Assembly: GCA_017964005.1 (NCBI GenBank)
Contig: JAGCSR010000009.1
Location: 1 to 39,512 of the forward strand
Direction of reading: 5' to 3'
DNA: 39,512 bases
Source of the DNA: Clostridiales bacterium
Lineage (GTDB): Bacteria > Bacillota > Clostridia > Saccharofermentanales > Saccharofermentanaceae
The notes under the pieces are model-generated. The model was given only the letters and a program-made list of their open reading frames with translations. It made no database searches and was not told the DNA's origin. Positions within the stretch are counted from its first letter, which is position 1. Each line of letters starts with the position of its first letter. This document shows positions 7,964-16,374 of the stretch, piece after piece. The position numbers and the translations under genes were made by a program.

Positions 7964-8899
7964 CTAGATAGACCTGTACTGTCCGGGATCTGAAGGTCTC
8001 TGGCATCCGCAGTTGCCGCAGAACTTAAATGTGCAGACAGTCCCGCACTTGGGACAATTCCATATGCTTTCCATAGGACGCTGCTTCCCGCACTTCGGAC
8101 AGAAGTTGAATTGGTTTTGGGAGCCGCATTCGCATGTCCAGCCGCCGACGATACTCGGCTTATAAACAGTCTGTGCTTTATCGGGAAGAGTAACGATGCA
8201 GAAATCATTCTTCGATGACCTGACAACAAGGATACAGGATACAACGAACAACGCTATAACCAATCCTATCCACAAAAGAACCGCAAGACCGGCAACACTG
8301 TCTTCGCCCATAGCTCTTCCTGCCATAAGGATAGCATCGTATACACCGTGGATAGCGATTGGAACTATCATCGACAGGAAAGTATATAATGCGCACTTCC
8401 CCTTGGCATTAGTAAGGGACGCATACTTTGCCTTACCGTAAAAGTATCCCATAAATACAGCAAAACACGCATGACCGGGAACCGCAGAGAACATGCGGAC
8501 AAGAGCGGCCGTAAGTCCGCCGGTAAAAACATATTCAATATTCTCGAGCAAAGCAAAGCCCAGTGACACGAAAACTGCATAGACGATGGCATCATAACTG
8601 TAATCGAAGTTCCTGTTCTTCCAGGTAATGAGTCTTAAGACCAGGAATTTGCCCAGTTCTTCCGCAGGACCTACGATCATCGTGGCGATGAAGATCGATC
8701 TTAACACCGACTCATTCGGAGCAACGATCCTTACAACAACCTGTCCTACGACCTCTGCGATAATTGCCGAGATTACCGTCGCCATTCCCGTGAAGAACAG
8801 AGCGAGAAGAAGACCTATCGGTTCTTTCTCCTTCTTGTCATTGAAATATATAAAGATCAACAATCCTATTACCGGGATCAGTGCCAAAGCATATACCAT
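7964..8899 (-). CDS. PrsW-family intramembrane protease with two C-terminal zinc ribbons
   Basis: PrsW-type proteins are polytopic glutamic-type membrane proteases; PrsW of Bacillus cleaves an anti-sigma factor. In this 311-residue protein the family motifs are present: PAEELGKF with Glu80 and Glu81, FALLENIEY at 115-123, PGHACFA with His143 and AIHGVYDA with His184 and Asp188. About seven or eight membrane segments fill residues 1-225. The tail holds two zinc-ribbon units, CECG..CPKCG (Cys256-Cys270) and CPKCG..CGNCG (Cys282-Cys297). These are not part of classical PrsW and could recruit a partner. No sigma/anti-sigma pair is adjacent, so the substrate is unknown. Confidence 0.88.
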   Translation of the reverse strand: MVYALALIPVIGLLIFIYFNDKKEKEPIGLLLALFFTGMATVISAIIAEVVGQVVVRIVAPNESVLRSIFIATMIVGPAEELGKFLVLRLITWKNRNFDYSYDAIVYAVFVSLGFALLENIEYVFTGGLTAALVRMFSAVPGHACFAVFMGYFYGKAKYASLTNAKGKCALYTFLSMIVPIAIHGVYDAILMAGRAMGEDSVAGLAVLLWIGLVIALFVVSCILVVRSSKNDFCIVTLPDKAQTVYKPSIVGGWTCECGSQNQFNFCPKCGKQRPMESIWNCPKCGTVCTFKFCGNCGCQRPSDPGQYRSI

Positions 8900-8970
8900 A
8901 GTGGTCTCCTCATTCCTGACTTCGAAAATAACGCGGTCAAATTTTACTAACAGCGTCTTCTAGGATATCA

Positions 8971-9747
8971 CTATACACTTGGCATGTCACTTGTTGTTTT
9001 ATTAAGCTCACAGCTGAGAGAATAAGGCACTCCCCTGGGACCTCTGATCGCAAAGATCCCGAAGTCTTCCCCGAGCCTTGCGAAAGTAAACTCGTCTTCT
9101 TTATAACGCTTCTCAAGCTTTATCTTCATGAGCGACCTGATAGTAAGGTTCTTATCCGAATAATCATAAGGTATGTCTGTCTCTGTTACTTTGCACTTAT
9201 ATAAGATCGCAGATACGGGAGATGCCACATACATATAAACGGTGTCTCCGCACCTTATCCCTGCTCCCTGCTTCCAGTCGATCTCGCAGGATCTTTCGAA
9301 AGCTCCGATAACATCGTAGAACTTCGGATTTGCGGGAATTATCCATTCCTTGGGACCTCTGGCCTCATTCTTCTTCCTTCCTCCGCGCCGGACTGTCTCG
9401 GTCGCTTTATAACTTACTTCTATCAGACCTTCCACCTGATCTTGAGGCACAGTACCGTCCAAAAGGACCGTGATCCAATGGAGCTTATTCATGTGATACG
9501 CGGGCATGATACCGTCCTGCGCGATCAGCATGTCACGCAGGATAACATCGTTGATCTTAAGATTGATCACGGATACTGTATCCTCACCTTCAAGACCCAG
9601 CTTGTCGCGGCCGACATCCATTATCAGAGCAAACCACTTCCTGTTGTCCAAATGGCGGAAAACAGCATTATCGTCATACTTCTCCCAGGGATATTCGGGA
9701 GAAACATCATATCTGGCCTTTATATAATCCGTGATATTCTTACGCAT
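8971..9747 (-). CDS. MmcQ/YjbR-family protein with C-terminal PUA/EVE-like domain
   Basis: MmcQ/YjbR proteins have a CyaY-like fold and a suspected DNA-binding role. The N-terminal part of this 258-residue protein shows the family pattern: PWEKYDDNAVFRHLDNRKWFALIM near 19-42 and MNKLHWITVLLDG near 86-98. After a basic linker (RRGGRKKNEARG), residues about 133-258 begin KEWIIPANPKFYD and include GIRCGDTVYMYVASPVSAIL, resembling PUA/EVE-type folds that bind modified bases. The ATG at 9747 is chosen over an upstream in-frame ATG at 9867 because AAAGGGAA precedes it and the longer form would run deep into the radical SAM gene. It lies 28 bases after that gene. Confidence 0.8.
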   Translation of the reverse strand: MRKNITDYIKARYDVSPEYPWEKYDDNAVFRHLDNRKWFALIMDVGRDKLGLEGEDTVSVINLKINDVILRDMLIAQDGIMPAYHMNKLHWITVLLDGTVPQDQVEGLIEVSYKATETVRRGGRKKNEARGPKEWIIPANPKFYDVIGAFERSCEIDWKQGAGIRCGDTVYMYVASPVSAILYKCKVTETDIPYDYSDKNLTIRSLMKIKLEKRYKEDEFTFARLGEDFGIFAIRGPRGVPYSLSCELNKTTSDMPSV

Positions 9748-9775
9748 AAATTCCCTTTCTTTCCGGTAAAGGATA

Positions 9776-10606
9776 TCAACAATTTCCCGTATATACAAAC
9801 GACAGTTTATCACGGGCGATCTTTGCAAGACGATACACATCGGCAACCGGAGTTGCTTTGGCATCACTCATCTTATAACGCGGGAAAAACCTGGATATAT
9901 GAAGCGGTATATCTTGCCCCGAAGGAAGTGACGCGATCCAGGATGACAACTCTCTCATCTCTTCTTCGGTGTCGTTCATTCCGGGTACGACAAGGGTAGT
10001 TAGTTCAATATGGCAATCTGTTACTGCGCGCGAAATGAATGCCCTGACCTGATCAAGGTCCCCTCCTAATATCTTCTTATATGTCTTATCCGAGAAGCAT
10101 TTAAGATCGATATTCATCGCATCAATATAAGGCAACAGTTCTTCTGCGACCGGAATATTCGCATGACCGTTGGTCACCATCACGTTCTTCATTCCTTTAT
10201 CGTGCACGAGCTTGGCGGTATCACGAACGAACTCATATCCTATCAGCGGTTCATTATATGTAAATGCTACACCGATGTTACCGCGGTCCGAAAGGCGCTT
10301 TGCAAGATCCGCAAGTTCTTCCGGCGTGAGCTCATCAACACCAAGACCTTTATCAGGTTTGGATATATCATGGTTCTGGCAGAAAGGGCAGTTCAGATTA
10401 CATCCGTAACTTCCGGCAGAGAGGATCATCGATCCGGGATGGAATCTCGCCAGGGGTTTCTTCTCAATGGGATCCAACGCAAGGGCTGTGATCTTACCGT
10501 AGTTTAACGGCACGACTTTCCCTGAAGAAAGTCCCCGCGCGCCGCAGTATCCGGTCTTGCCTTCCGCTATCTCACAGTGCCTGAAGCATACTTCGCATCG
10601 TGCCAT
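9776..10606 (-). CDS. amrS: AmmeMemoRadiSam-system radical SAM enzyme
   Basis: This 276-residue protein is the radical SAM member of the conserved AMMECR1-Memo-radical SAM trio. The cluster motif is Cys69-x3-Cys73-x2-Cys76 (CNLNCPFC), followed by the early strands FTYNEP and KNVMVTNGHAN. An N-terminal Cys set (Cys4, Cys7, Cys11, Cys21) typical of this subfamily may bind a second metal centre. GMNDTEEEM and HISRFFPRYKM near the end are also typical. It starts 1 base after the stop of the Memo-AMMECR1 fusion gene, implying tight co-expression. The product of the trio is not established to my knowledge. Confidence 0.92.
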   Translation of the reverse strand: MARCEVCFRHCEIAEGKTGYCGARGLSSGKVVPLNYGKITALALDPIEKKPLARFHPGSMILSAGSYGCNLNCPFCQNHDISKPDKGLGVDELTPEELADLAKRLSDRGNIGVAFTYNEPLIGYEFVRDTAKLVHDKGMKNVMVTNGHANIPVAEELLPYIDAMNIDLKCFSDKTYKKILGGDLDQVRAFISRAVTDCHIELTTLVVPGMNDTEEEMRELSSWIASLPSGQDIPLHISRFFPRYKMSDAKATPVADVYRLAKIARDKLSFVYTGNC

Positions 10607-10607
10607 T

Positions 10608-11990
10608 TTACTTATGCCTTATGACTTCAAATCTTTGAAGAGAGTAATCATCCGAAGGAGATATCCCTCCCTTGCGCATCGCTATGTCGACCTGGGTTGC
10701 AACATCATCCACACCTTCAAGATCCGGAAGCAGAAGTCCCCGTCTGTAACCTGAGGTAACGATAACACCGTATCTTTTGACATTCAGTTCTTCGGGGCCT
10801 TGTATATCTTCGGGATCTCCCAATATATCCACATTGATCTCAAGCAGGTCAAGTTCATCTTTCCTTACCGGAGCAAATCTCGGATCTCTTGTTGATGCGC
10901 TTATGGCATTATCCACTATCTCCTGCGCAATGGAATCTTTGGTTGGAGCAATGGTTCCGATGCACCCGCGAAGATCACCTGTCTCATGTATCGACACGAA
11001 TGCGCCGGCGCGTCTGTTGAACGCCTCTTCCGGCAAAGCTGCCATAACATCAGAAGGAATGTCTTCCGGGACCTTAAGCTTCTTTCTGTTCTTTACATAG
11101 CTGTCTATCGATGCTTTTGCGAGCATAACATATCCGTCGGAACTTCCTTTAACTTTCCGGTGCGCAAGAAAACATCTCTCATCCGATCTGCCTTCAGGAT
11201 AGAATGATGCGATCCCGTATCCTACTCCCGTTACATCCTGATGCGAATAAACATGAGGTCTTACTGTATCGCCGTCCAATGCGCCTGCCATGATCACAAA
11301 AGATCTGTGTCCGCACTCTGAGGATTTATCCAGAAGTTCCTGATCAAATTCCAGCATCTCACCGAAGTCGGCACGCTTTGCGCAGTCCATTATCTTCTCG
11401 TCGTAAACGGGACCTGCAGGATCAAAACCGTATGGACCCGATTCCTTAAGAACGTGAGACAGATCACCTGAAGCAACGAACACCGCACTTCTTCCAAGTT
11501 TTTCTGTTGCCTCTCTTATATACATTCCAAGCCGATAGTGATCTGCAAGAGGAAGTCCGGCAAGACCGATCCTGATTATCTTTCCTTTGTTATAATACTT
11601 TCTTATAAAGTAAAGAGGCACCATGGTTCCGTGATCAAGATTACTGTCACGCTCACCTTCAAAACCGCCGGGAAAATCTTCACCCGATAAGATATCCGCG
11701 ATCGCGGAACTCAATTCAAGATCATAATCTTCATCGAAGGAAATCTGAGGCGCACCGAACCTTCTGAGATCACCGTAAGCACAATCACCGGGTGAGATGT
11801 GAAAATAATCGGAATACATTACCGAATGAGGACTTGTTATGATGATCGTATCCGGAGAGATCTTTGCGATCTCTTTTGCAACAGCATCATATGCATCTGA
11901 TGTTTCCTTGATCTGACGTTCACCTCCGCGCCCTACTTCAGGCACGATCAGCGGCGGATGCGGCACCATAAAAGCTGCTTTGATTCCCAT
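10608..11990 (-). CDS. Memo-like (AmmeMemoRadiSam protein B) fused to AMMECR1 (protein A)
   Basis: The 460-residue protein joins two members of the AmmeMemoRadiSam trio. Residues about 1-265 form a Memo/LigB-like class III extradiol dioxygenase fold with VPHPPLIVP, TSPHSV, LDHGTMVPL, VASGDLSHVL and YSHQDVTGVGYG, whose histidines suggest a metal site. Residues about 285-460 are AMMECR1 with LRGCIGT. The start is ATG 11990 rather than GTG 11999, because GGAGGTGAT precedes the ATG and the GTG lies inside that Shine-Dalgarno sequence. The radical SAM partner follows after 1 base. Such fusions are known in Clostridia. The joint reaction is unknown. Confidence 0.9.
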   Translation of the reverse strand: MGIKAAFMVPHPPLIVPEVGRGGERQIKETSDAYDAVAKEIAKISPDTIIITSPHSVMYSDYFHISPGDCAYGDLRRFGAPQISFDEDYDLELSSAIADILSGEDFPGGFEGERDSNLDHGTMVPLYFIRKYYNKGKIIRIGLAGLPLADHYRLGMYIREATEKLGRSAVFVASGDLSHVLKESGPYGFDPAGPVYDEKIMDCAKRADFGEMLEFDQELLDKSSECGHRSFVIMAGALDGDTVRPHVYSHQDVTGVGYGIASFYPEGRSDERCFLAHRKVKGSSDGYVMLAKASIDSYVKNRKKLKVPEDIPSDVMAALPEEAFNRRAGAFVSIHETGDLRGCIGTIAPTKDSIAQEIVDNAISASTRDPRFAPVRKDELDLLEINVDILGDPEDIQGPEELNVKRYGVIVTSGYRRGLLLPDLEGVDDVATQVDIAMRKGGISPSDDYSLQRFEVIRHK

Positions 11991-12028
11991 GAAGATCACC
12001 TCCGATATATCAAATACCGATTAATTGA

Positions 12029-12037
12029 ATTATAACA
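12029..12037 (-). promoter_or_regulatory. Extended -10 promoter for the AmmeMemoRadiSam operon
   Basis: On the minus strand TGT-TATAAT is an extended -10 about 38 bases before ATG 11990. No good -35 is visible because that area is the terminator of the upstream Lys/Ala-rich gene. Confidence 0.45.
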
Positions 12038-12046
12038 TTCGCACAA

Positions 12047-12087
12047 ATAAAAAAGGTTGCCTCTTCATTGAAGAGACAACCTTTTTA
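12047..12087 (-). terminator. Intrinsic terminator of the Lys/Ala-rich protein gene
   Basis: In minus-strand RNA sense an arm AAAAAGGTTGTCTCTTCA pairs with TGAAGAGGCAACCTTTTT with one G-U pair, followed by more T. It lies 18 bases after the stop at 12105. The plus strand reading also ends in T, but no plus-strand gene feeds it. Confidence 0.88.
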
Positions 12088-12104
12088 AGTTTTGTTAGGA
12101 TATA

Positions 12105-12650
12105 TCAGAAGAGATTGACTGACTTTCCATCAGCATCAAAGAGCTTCTTCTCACCAACAACTACATAAACTACGCCACCAAGCTTAGCAGCCTTCTTCTC
12201 GATAGCCTTGTAATCGATCTGCTGGCCGTCGATCTCGAAGATAACCTTGGAGAGCTTCTTAACCTTCTTAGCGGGAGCCTTCTTAGCAGCCTTCTTTGCA
12301 GCGGGCTTCTTTGCAGGTGCAGCCTTCTTTGCAGGAGCAGCTTTCTTTGCAGCGGGCTTCTTTGCAGCAACAGCCTTCTTTGCAGGAGCAGCTTTCTTTG
12401 CAGGAGCAGCCTTCTTAGCAGCGGGCTTCTTTGCAGGAGCAGCCTTCTTTGCGGGAGCAGCCTTCTTAGCAGCGGGCTTCTTTGCAGCAGCCTTCTTTGC
12501 AGGAGCAGCTTTCTTAGCGGCAGGCTTCTTAGCAGCGGGCTTCTTTGCAGCAGCCTTCTTAGCGGGAGCCTTTGCAGCAGGTGCTTTTGCAGCAGGTGCA
12601 GCAGCCTTTACTTCTTCCTTTTTTGCCTCAACTTTTTTTGCGTCAGCCAT
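12105..12650 (-). CDS. Histone H1-like Lys/Ala/Pro-rich protein with conserved C-terminal domain
   Basis: The 181-residue protein is built of irregular repeats of PAKKA, AAKKPAAKKAA and APAKKAAPAKK over about residues 16-132. This strongly basic, disordered, eukaryotic-H1-like tail probably binds nucleic acid. The last 50 residues (KVIFEIDGQQIDYKAIEKKAAK onward) form a compact domain resembling the small DUF6465-type domain of clostridial proteins. The first residues MADAKKVEAKKEEVK are charged. It is monocistronic, with a good promoter and a strong terminator, suggesting high expression. Nucleoid compaction or RNA binding is inferred. The DNA repeat is codon-degenerate and prone to length variation. 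Confidence 0.88.
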   Translation of the reverse strand: MADAKKVEAKKEEVKAAAPAAKAPAAKAPAKKAAAKKPAAKKPAAKKAAPAKKAAAKKPAAKKAAPAKKAAPAKKPAAKKAAPAKKAAPAKKAVAAKKPAAKKAAPAKKAAPAKKPAAKKAAKKAPAKKVKKLSKVIFEIDGQQIDYKAIEKKAAKLGGVVYVVVGEKKLFDADGKSVNLF

Positions 12651-12696
12651 AAATTTTTCCTCCGTATTTTTTGGTATTAAAAACCTACTTGTTTTA

Positions 12697-12725
12697 ATTT
12701 TATATTTCTTGTTTTATTTCGTCAA
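12697..12725 (-). promoter_or_regulatory. Promoter of the Lys/Ala-rich protein gene
   Basis: On the minus strand TTGACG (12720-12725), a 17-base spacer and TAAAAT (12697-12702) form a near-consensus sigma-A promoter. The leader to ATG 12650 is about 40 bases and contains the ribosome site GGAGG. Confidence 0.75.
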
Positions 12726-12786
12726 CTTTTCTTTAATAAATCATTTTTCTTTTTCAAAAACATCACATGTTTTTTCACTCAAATAT

Positions 12787-13530
12787 TTATTCAACTATCT
12801 TAGGTGCAATATATTTTCTCTTCCTCTTAGCAAGTATTACGATCCCGGAAACAAAGCACATTACCAGAAGCAAAATATTCAAGATATGATAGATGATCTC
12901 AACAGTCCATGTAACCATCCTGCCCTCGAAAGCACAAGATGCTACTATACTGTCAATACCGATATAGACGATGTATATGATCATCAGAACCATGGGGATC
13001 TGAAACATCTTTATCCCCATCTTATCCAAATATCTTCCCTTGATAAATGCGATCATTGTAATAAGGCAGCACGAAGCAATGAAGAGCCCTTCAACGAGAT
13101 TTGCCAGATAAGACACTCCCATAGTCTCGTTGTCATTCAATCCGAGGCGGAAAAGAAGGATCACCATTATTCTCGGTACAGTATATGCCATGACTGCAAG
13201 TAATGACACAGCGACGATCCCCTTGGAATTATACAAGATCTTAGCATGCAAAAAGAGTATCACGATCGAAGCGATTCCGAGTATGGCCCTACAAATATTT
13301 ACATAACTTACTGCAGCGGCAAAAGTCTCGACGGGAGTATCGAACTGCACCACGTTCATTACGATAGAGACTATCTCAGTGACAGCTTGCAGGATAAGCC
13401 ACAGTCCTATGAACATTGCCTCCTTGCGTTTCTTGACACAGATAAGTATACCGAACACAAGGATCGCAACAGCCATGGCAGGACATACCAGAAGCCTTAA
13501 AATGTAGATAACATACGTAAAATCGCTCAT
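12787..13530 (-). CDS. Polytopic membrane protein, about seven helices, unknown function
   Basis: The family is not recognised. The 247-residue protein has about seven hydrophobic segments, near residues 8-32, 39-60, 73-94, 104-126, 140-164, 178-198 and 211-233, with short basic loops (CVKKRKEA, KGRYLDKMG, AKRKRKYIAPK). The pattern resembles the 7TM sensor modules found at the N-terminus of clostridial signalling proteins, including the HD-GYP protein encoded just upstream, but no output domain follows. It is transcribed away from the terminator at 13634-13660 and so is probably a separate unit. Confidence 0.7.
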   Translation of the reverse strand: MSDFTYVIYILRLLVCPAMAVAILVFGILICVKKRKEAMFIGLWLILQAVTEIVSIVMNVVQFDTPVETFAAAVSYVNICRAILGIASIVILFLHAKILYNSKGIVAVSLLAVMAYTVPRIMVILLFRLGLNDNETMGVSYLANLVEGLFIASCCLITMIAFIKGRYLDKMGIKMFQIPMVLMIIYIVYIGIDSIVASCAFEGRMVTWTVEIIYHILNILLLVMCFVSGIVILAKRKRKYIAPKIVE

Positions 13531-13633
13531 AATCCATTCCCCTTCAACAAAAAATCATCAAGAAGATTATACATCATTACTGTTCTTCACTGAATATATT
13601 ATCTTTGTTCTGCCTGCTGTCAATCCCGGCGCG

Positions 13634-13660
13634 AAAAAAAAAAAGCCGGCATGGCCGGCT
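13634..13660 (-). terminator. Intrinsic terminator after the HD-GYP gene
   Basis: In minus-strand sense AGCCGGC and GCCGGCT flank a minimal loop and are followed by a run of eleven T. It lies 27 bases after the HD-GYP stop codon at 13688. Confidence 0.92.
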
Positions 13661-13687
13661 CTTCTCATTGTTGATGAGCGTTGATAC

Positions 13688-15409
13688 TTACGCATCGTTG
13701 AGGCTCCTGTAGTATTCTTCCAGTCTCGGTCTGGCTTTCACATATACTGACTTCAGGTTAGGGTCAAATTGCGTACCCATACCTTCCATGATTATGGAGT
13801 CTGCTTTAGCAAGATCGAAAGCATCTTTATATACTCTCTTACTTACCAATGCATCATAGACATCAGCGATCGCCATGATCCTTGCTTCGATCGGAATCTG
13901 CTCTTCTTTGAGTCCTTCCGGATAACCTGATCCGTCCCATCGTTCATGGTGGTAGTGAGCAACATTCTCCGCGATCGTCTTGAAGGATTCGTCATCCGTC
14001 TGCTTCAAGATCTCATGAATAACTCTTGCTCCCTCGGCCGCATGACGCTTCATGTCTTCATACTCTTCATCCGTAAACTTACCGGGCTTACGGAGCACTG
14101 CATCATTGACGGCTATCTTGCCGAGGTCATGCATTGGAGCAGCCTTGACAACATCTTTGCAGAACTCATCCGACAACTGCAATGCTCCTTCATTCAAGAT
14201 CTCATCTATCAGGATCTTGACTCCTTCACTGGTCCTCTTGATGTGTCCGCCTGTGGAGTTGTCACGACTTTCAACCATCATTGCAAGACTCATTATCAGG
14301 TTATCGTGCATCGCGATGATATGATCCGTCTTCTTCTCCACTTCCTGCTTAAGGTTCTCGTTATACCTGTCGAGAAGTCTTATGTATTTACGGTTCGCCG
14401 TATCATCATTGAAGGTTACGAGATAACCTCTCTTGCGGTTACCGTCGTACAAATAATTTACGTTCACTGCATAGATCCTGTCACCGTTTACATCGCCGGA
14501 CTTATCATGGTAGTGAAAGACAAACTTGTTGTTTGAAGGATCATTCCTGAAGCTCTCAAGATAGTGACGGACCTGCCTTTGGTTCGGCTTATATCCGAAG
14601 TTCTCATCGATAGGCGTATTCTCAAGTTCGGGGATAAGCATCTTGGCAGTGTCATTGCTTCCCAGATACCTGTACTTAAAGTCAAAAGAAATATATCCTA
14701 CCTCCTGTTCCTGAACAAAGGAATCTATGACCGTATCACTTACATCGTATAGGTTAAACCTGTAAGCAATGAGAAGATAAACGATCTCCGCAAGAACATA
14801 TCCCAAAGCCACAAACTCGATATCCGACTGTGTCCATCGTCCGATGAAGAAAGACAACACGCAGACGACATCCGGGATCACGAGGAGGAACAGGATATTC
14901 CTTGGGACCTGTTTGTTCTTCTTGACGAACGAATAAACTATGGTGATAAGTCCGACAATGAAGAATACAAACAGAGTCACATGGAACATCGTATGCATCC
15001 CGCCATAGACTTTGGTCAGTTTCGGCACTCCTCCCACTATGTCGAAGGAGACGCTCTTATAGAACAGATCAAGCCTTCCGGCTGTCAGGACCGATGCATA
15101 TATAGTCGCGCATATGGCAAACAACGCAGGTCTTATCCACTTCTTGAGTTCTATCTTGCACAGATTCAGTATGCTCAGGAGAATGAACAGCTGCAGGAAG
15201 CATCCTCCGATATATATGACCTGTGTTGCTTTCAACGCGCCGTCAAGGCTTTGCGACCTCGACAGCATCCAGTAACCGAGACACGCGACCGGCACCAGCG
15301 TAAACACCATCGTAAAATTTACGTCGAAGTGCTTGTGCCACATATATACATAGATAGCGGCAAGGATAAGTGATATGACAAATAAACTACCGTAGAATAC
15401 CTGTATCAA
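13688..15409 (-). CDS. Membrane HD-GYP protein, probable c-di-GMP phosphodiesterase
   Basis: HD-GYP enzymes hydrolyse c-di-GMP to pGpG or GMP. The 573-residue protein has about seven membrane helices in residues 1-220 (histidine-kinase 7TM type), a PAS-like region near 225-345, a coiled stretch near 340-370 and an HD-GYP domain from about 372. The metal motif HD is at 427-428 (MHDLGKIAV), then HYHHERWDGSGYP with GYP at 495-497 and ADVYDAL near 515-521. The start is a TTG at 15409 with AAGGAG upstream; no ATG fits. It begins 14 bases after the DUF4097 gene, so it probably belongs to the PadR operon, and a GGDEF gene is divergent from that operon. Confidence 0.9.
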   Translation of the reverse strand: MIQVFYGSLFVISLILAAIYVYMWHKHFDVNFTMVFTLVPVACLGYWMLSRSQSLDGALKATQVIYIGGCFLQLFILLSILNLCKIELKKWIRPALFAICATIYASVLTAGRLDLFYKSVSFDIVGGVPKLTKVYGGMHTMFHVTLFVFFIVGLITIVYSFVKKNKQVPRNILFLLVIPDVVCVLSFFIGRWTQSDIEFVALGYVLAEIVYLLIAYRFNLYDVSDTVIDSFVQEQEVGYISFDFKYRYLGSNDTAKMLIPELENTPIDENFGYKPNQRQVRHYLESFRNDPSNNKFVFHYHDKSGDVNGDRIYAVNVNYLYDGNRKRGYLVTFNDDTANRKYIRLLDRYNENLKQEVEKKTDHIIAMHDNLIMSLAMMVESRDNSTGGHIKRTSEGVKILIDEILNEGALQLSDEFCKDVVKAAPMHDLGKIAVNDAVLRKPGKFTDEEYEDMKRHAAEGARVIHEILKQTDDESFKTIAENVAHYHHERWDGSGYPEGLKEEQIPIEARIMAIADVYDALVSKRVYKDAFDLAKADSIIMEGMGTQFDPNLKSVYVKARPRLEEYYRSLNDA

Positions 15410-15423
15410 ATCCTGTTACTCCT

Positions 15424-16374
15424 TCATCCTACTTTGATCTTAATGTCACCTGTATCAGTTGTTATCTCACATCTTCCGCCTTCAGAAGTCTTGGGAACAT
15501 CAACTCTGCCCGTGTGTGTATCTGTAATATATACCTTATCGGTAAGGAATGTACCTTCAACATCTCCCGTACTCGTTTTAACATATACAGAAGCTGCATC
15601 GCAAGCATCAAAGCGGACATCGCCGGTACTTCTTGTGATATTGAAGCCGCCGGTTGCCAGCACATCCTTAAGAGTAAGATCACTCGTGTCACCTTTGGAT
15701 TCAAATTCCAAACATATTACTTTGTTCAGGAATACATCACCCGTATCTTCTTTGATCTTGATATCACCGTCGATATCGGCATTTGTTATATTGATCCTTC
15801 CCGTATCGGAATCAAGTGTCAATTTGGCTGCGGTGATATCCTTAAGTTCCATATCACCGGTATCCGTCGAGATATTAATGTTTTCCGCAACCTTCGCATA
15901 GGACTTCACATCTCCCGTATCGGTCCTCACCGCCATCTTGTCGAAAGAGAAACCGGCAGGGATATCAAGGTCTCCTGTGTCGGAATCGACCTTGATATCA
16001 CCATATGCATCCTCAGGCAAATATACGGTCATCTTGGGACTTTCGAAGTTGATACCGAATGACCATATTAATTTCTTCTCTCTGGTGATCGACAGGGTAT
16101 CGCCTTCTACCGTCACGATATGAGGTCTGTCATCTTCTTCCTTGCAAACAACCTTGCATACGCCGTCGGATGCCTTCTCGAAAATGATATCTTCGGTATC
16201 ACCTTCGATATTGATATTGCTGAATTTTCCGTCAACATTATATGTATTGGTAACATACTTTGTGGTAGAAAGTTTTGACGGGTCAAACCCGAATACCGCA
16301 AATGTAATACCTGTTGTAAGGAGTCCTGCTCCAACAAGACAACCTGCTGTTATCAATCCTATCTTTACACTCAT
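15424..16374 (-). CDS. DUF4097-family beta-repeat protein, membrane-anchored
   Basis: The 316-residue protein has one N-terminal hydrophobic segment (residues 4-28), either an uncleaved anchor or a signal. It then has a chain of beta-strand repeats marked by D/S-T-G-D turns (SDTGDLDI, TDTGDVKS, TDTGDMEL, SDTGRINI, EDTGDVFL, STGDVRFD, TDTGDIKI) spaced about 20 residues, typical of the DUF4097 solenoid. The domain probably lies outside the membrane. Its ATG overlaps the stop of the HAAS gene (ATGA). PadR-HAAS-DUF4097 is a recurring Bacillota operon thought to deal with envelope stress; the exact function is unknown. Confidence 0.88.
   Translation of the reverse strand: MSVKIGLITAGCLVGAGLLTTGITFAVFGFDPSKLSTTKYVTNTYNVDGKFSNINIEGDTEDIIFEKASDGVCKVVCKEEDDRPHIVTVEGDTLSITREKKLIWSFGINFESPKMTVYLPEDAYGDIKVDSDTGDLDIPAGFSFDKMAVRTDTGDVKSYAKVAENINISTDTGDMELKDITAAKLTLDSDTGRINITNADIDGDIKIKEDTGDVFLNKVICLEFESKGDTSDLTLKDVLATGGFNITRSTGDVRFDACDAASVYVKTSTGDVEGTFLTDKVYITDTHTGRVDVPKTSEGGRCEITTDTGDIKIKVG

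Noticed and set aside
12247..13203. Long plus-strand frame rich in Ala, Phe and Gly
   Set aside because: It is the antisense of the Lys/Ala repeat and continues through the promoter and a minus-strand membrane gene; no ribosome site or plausible composition.
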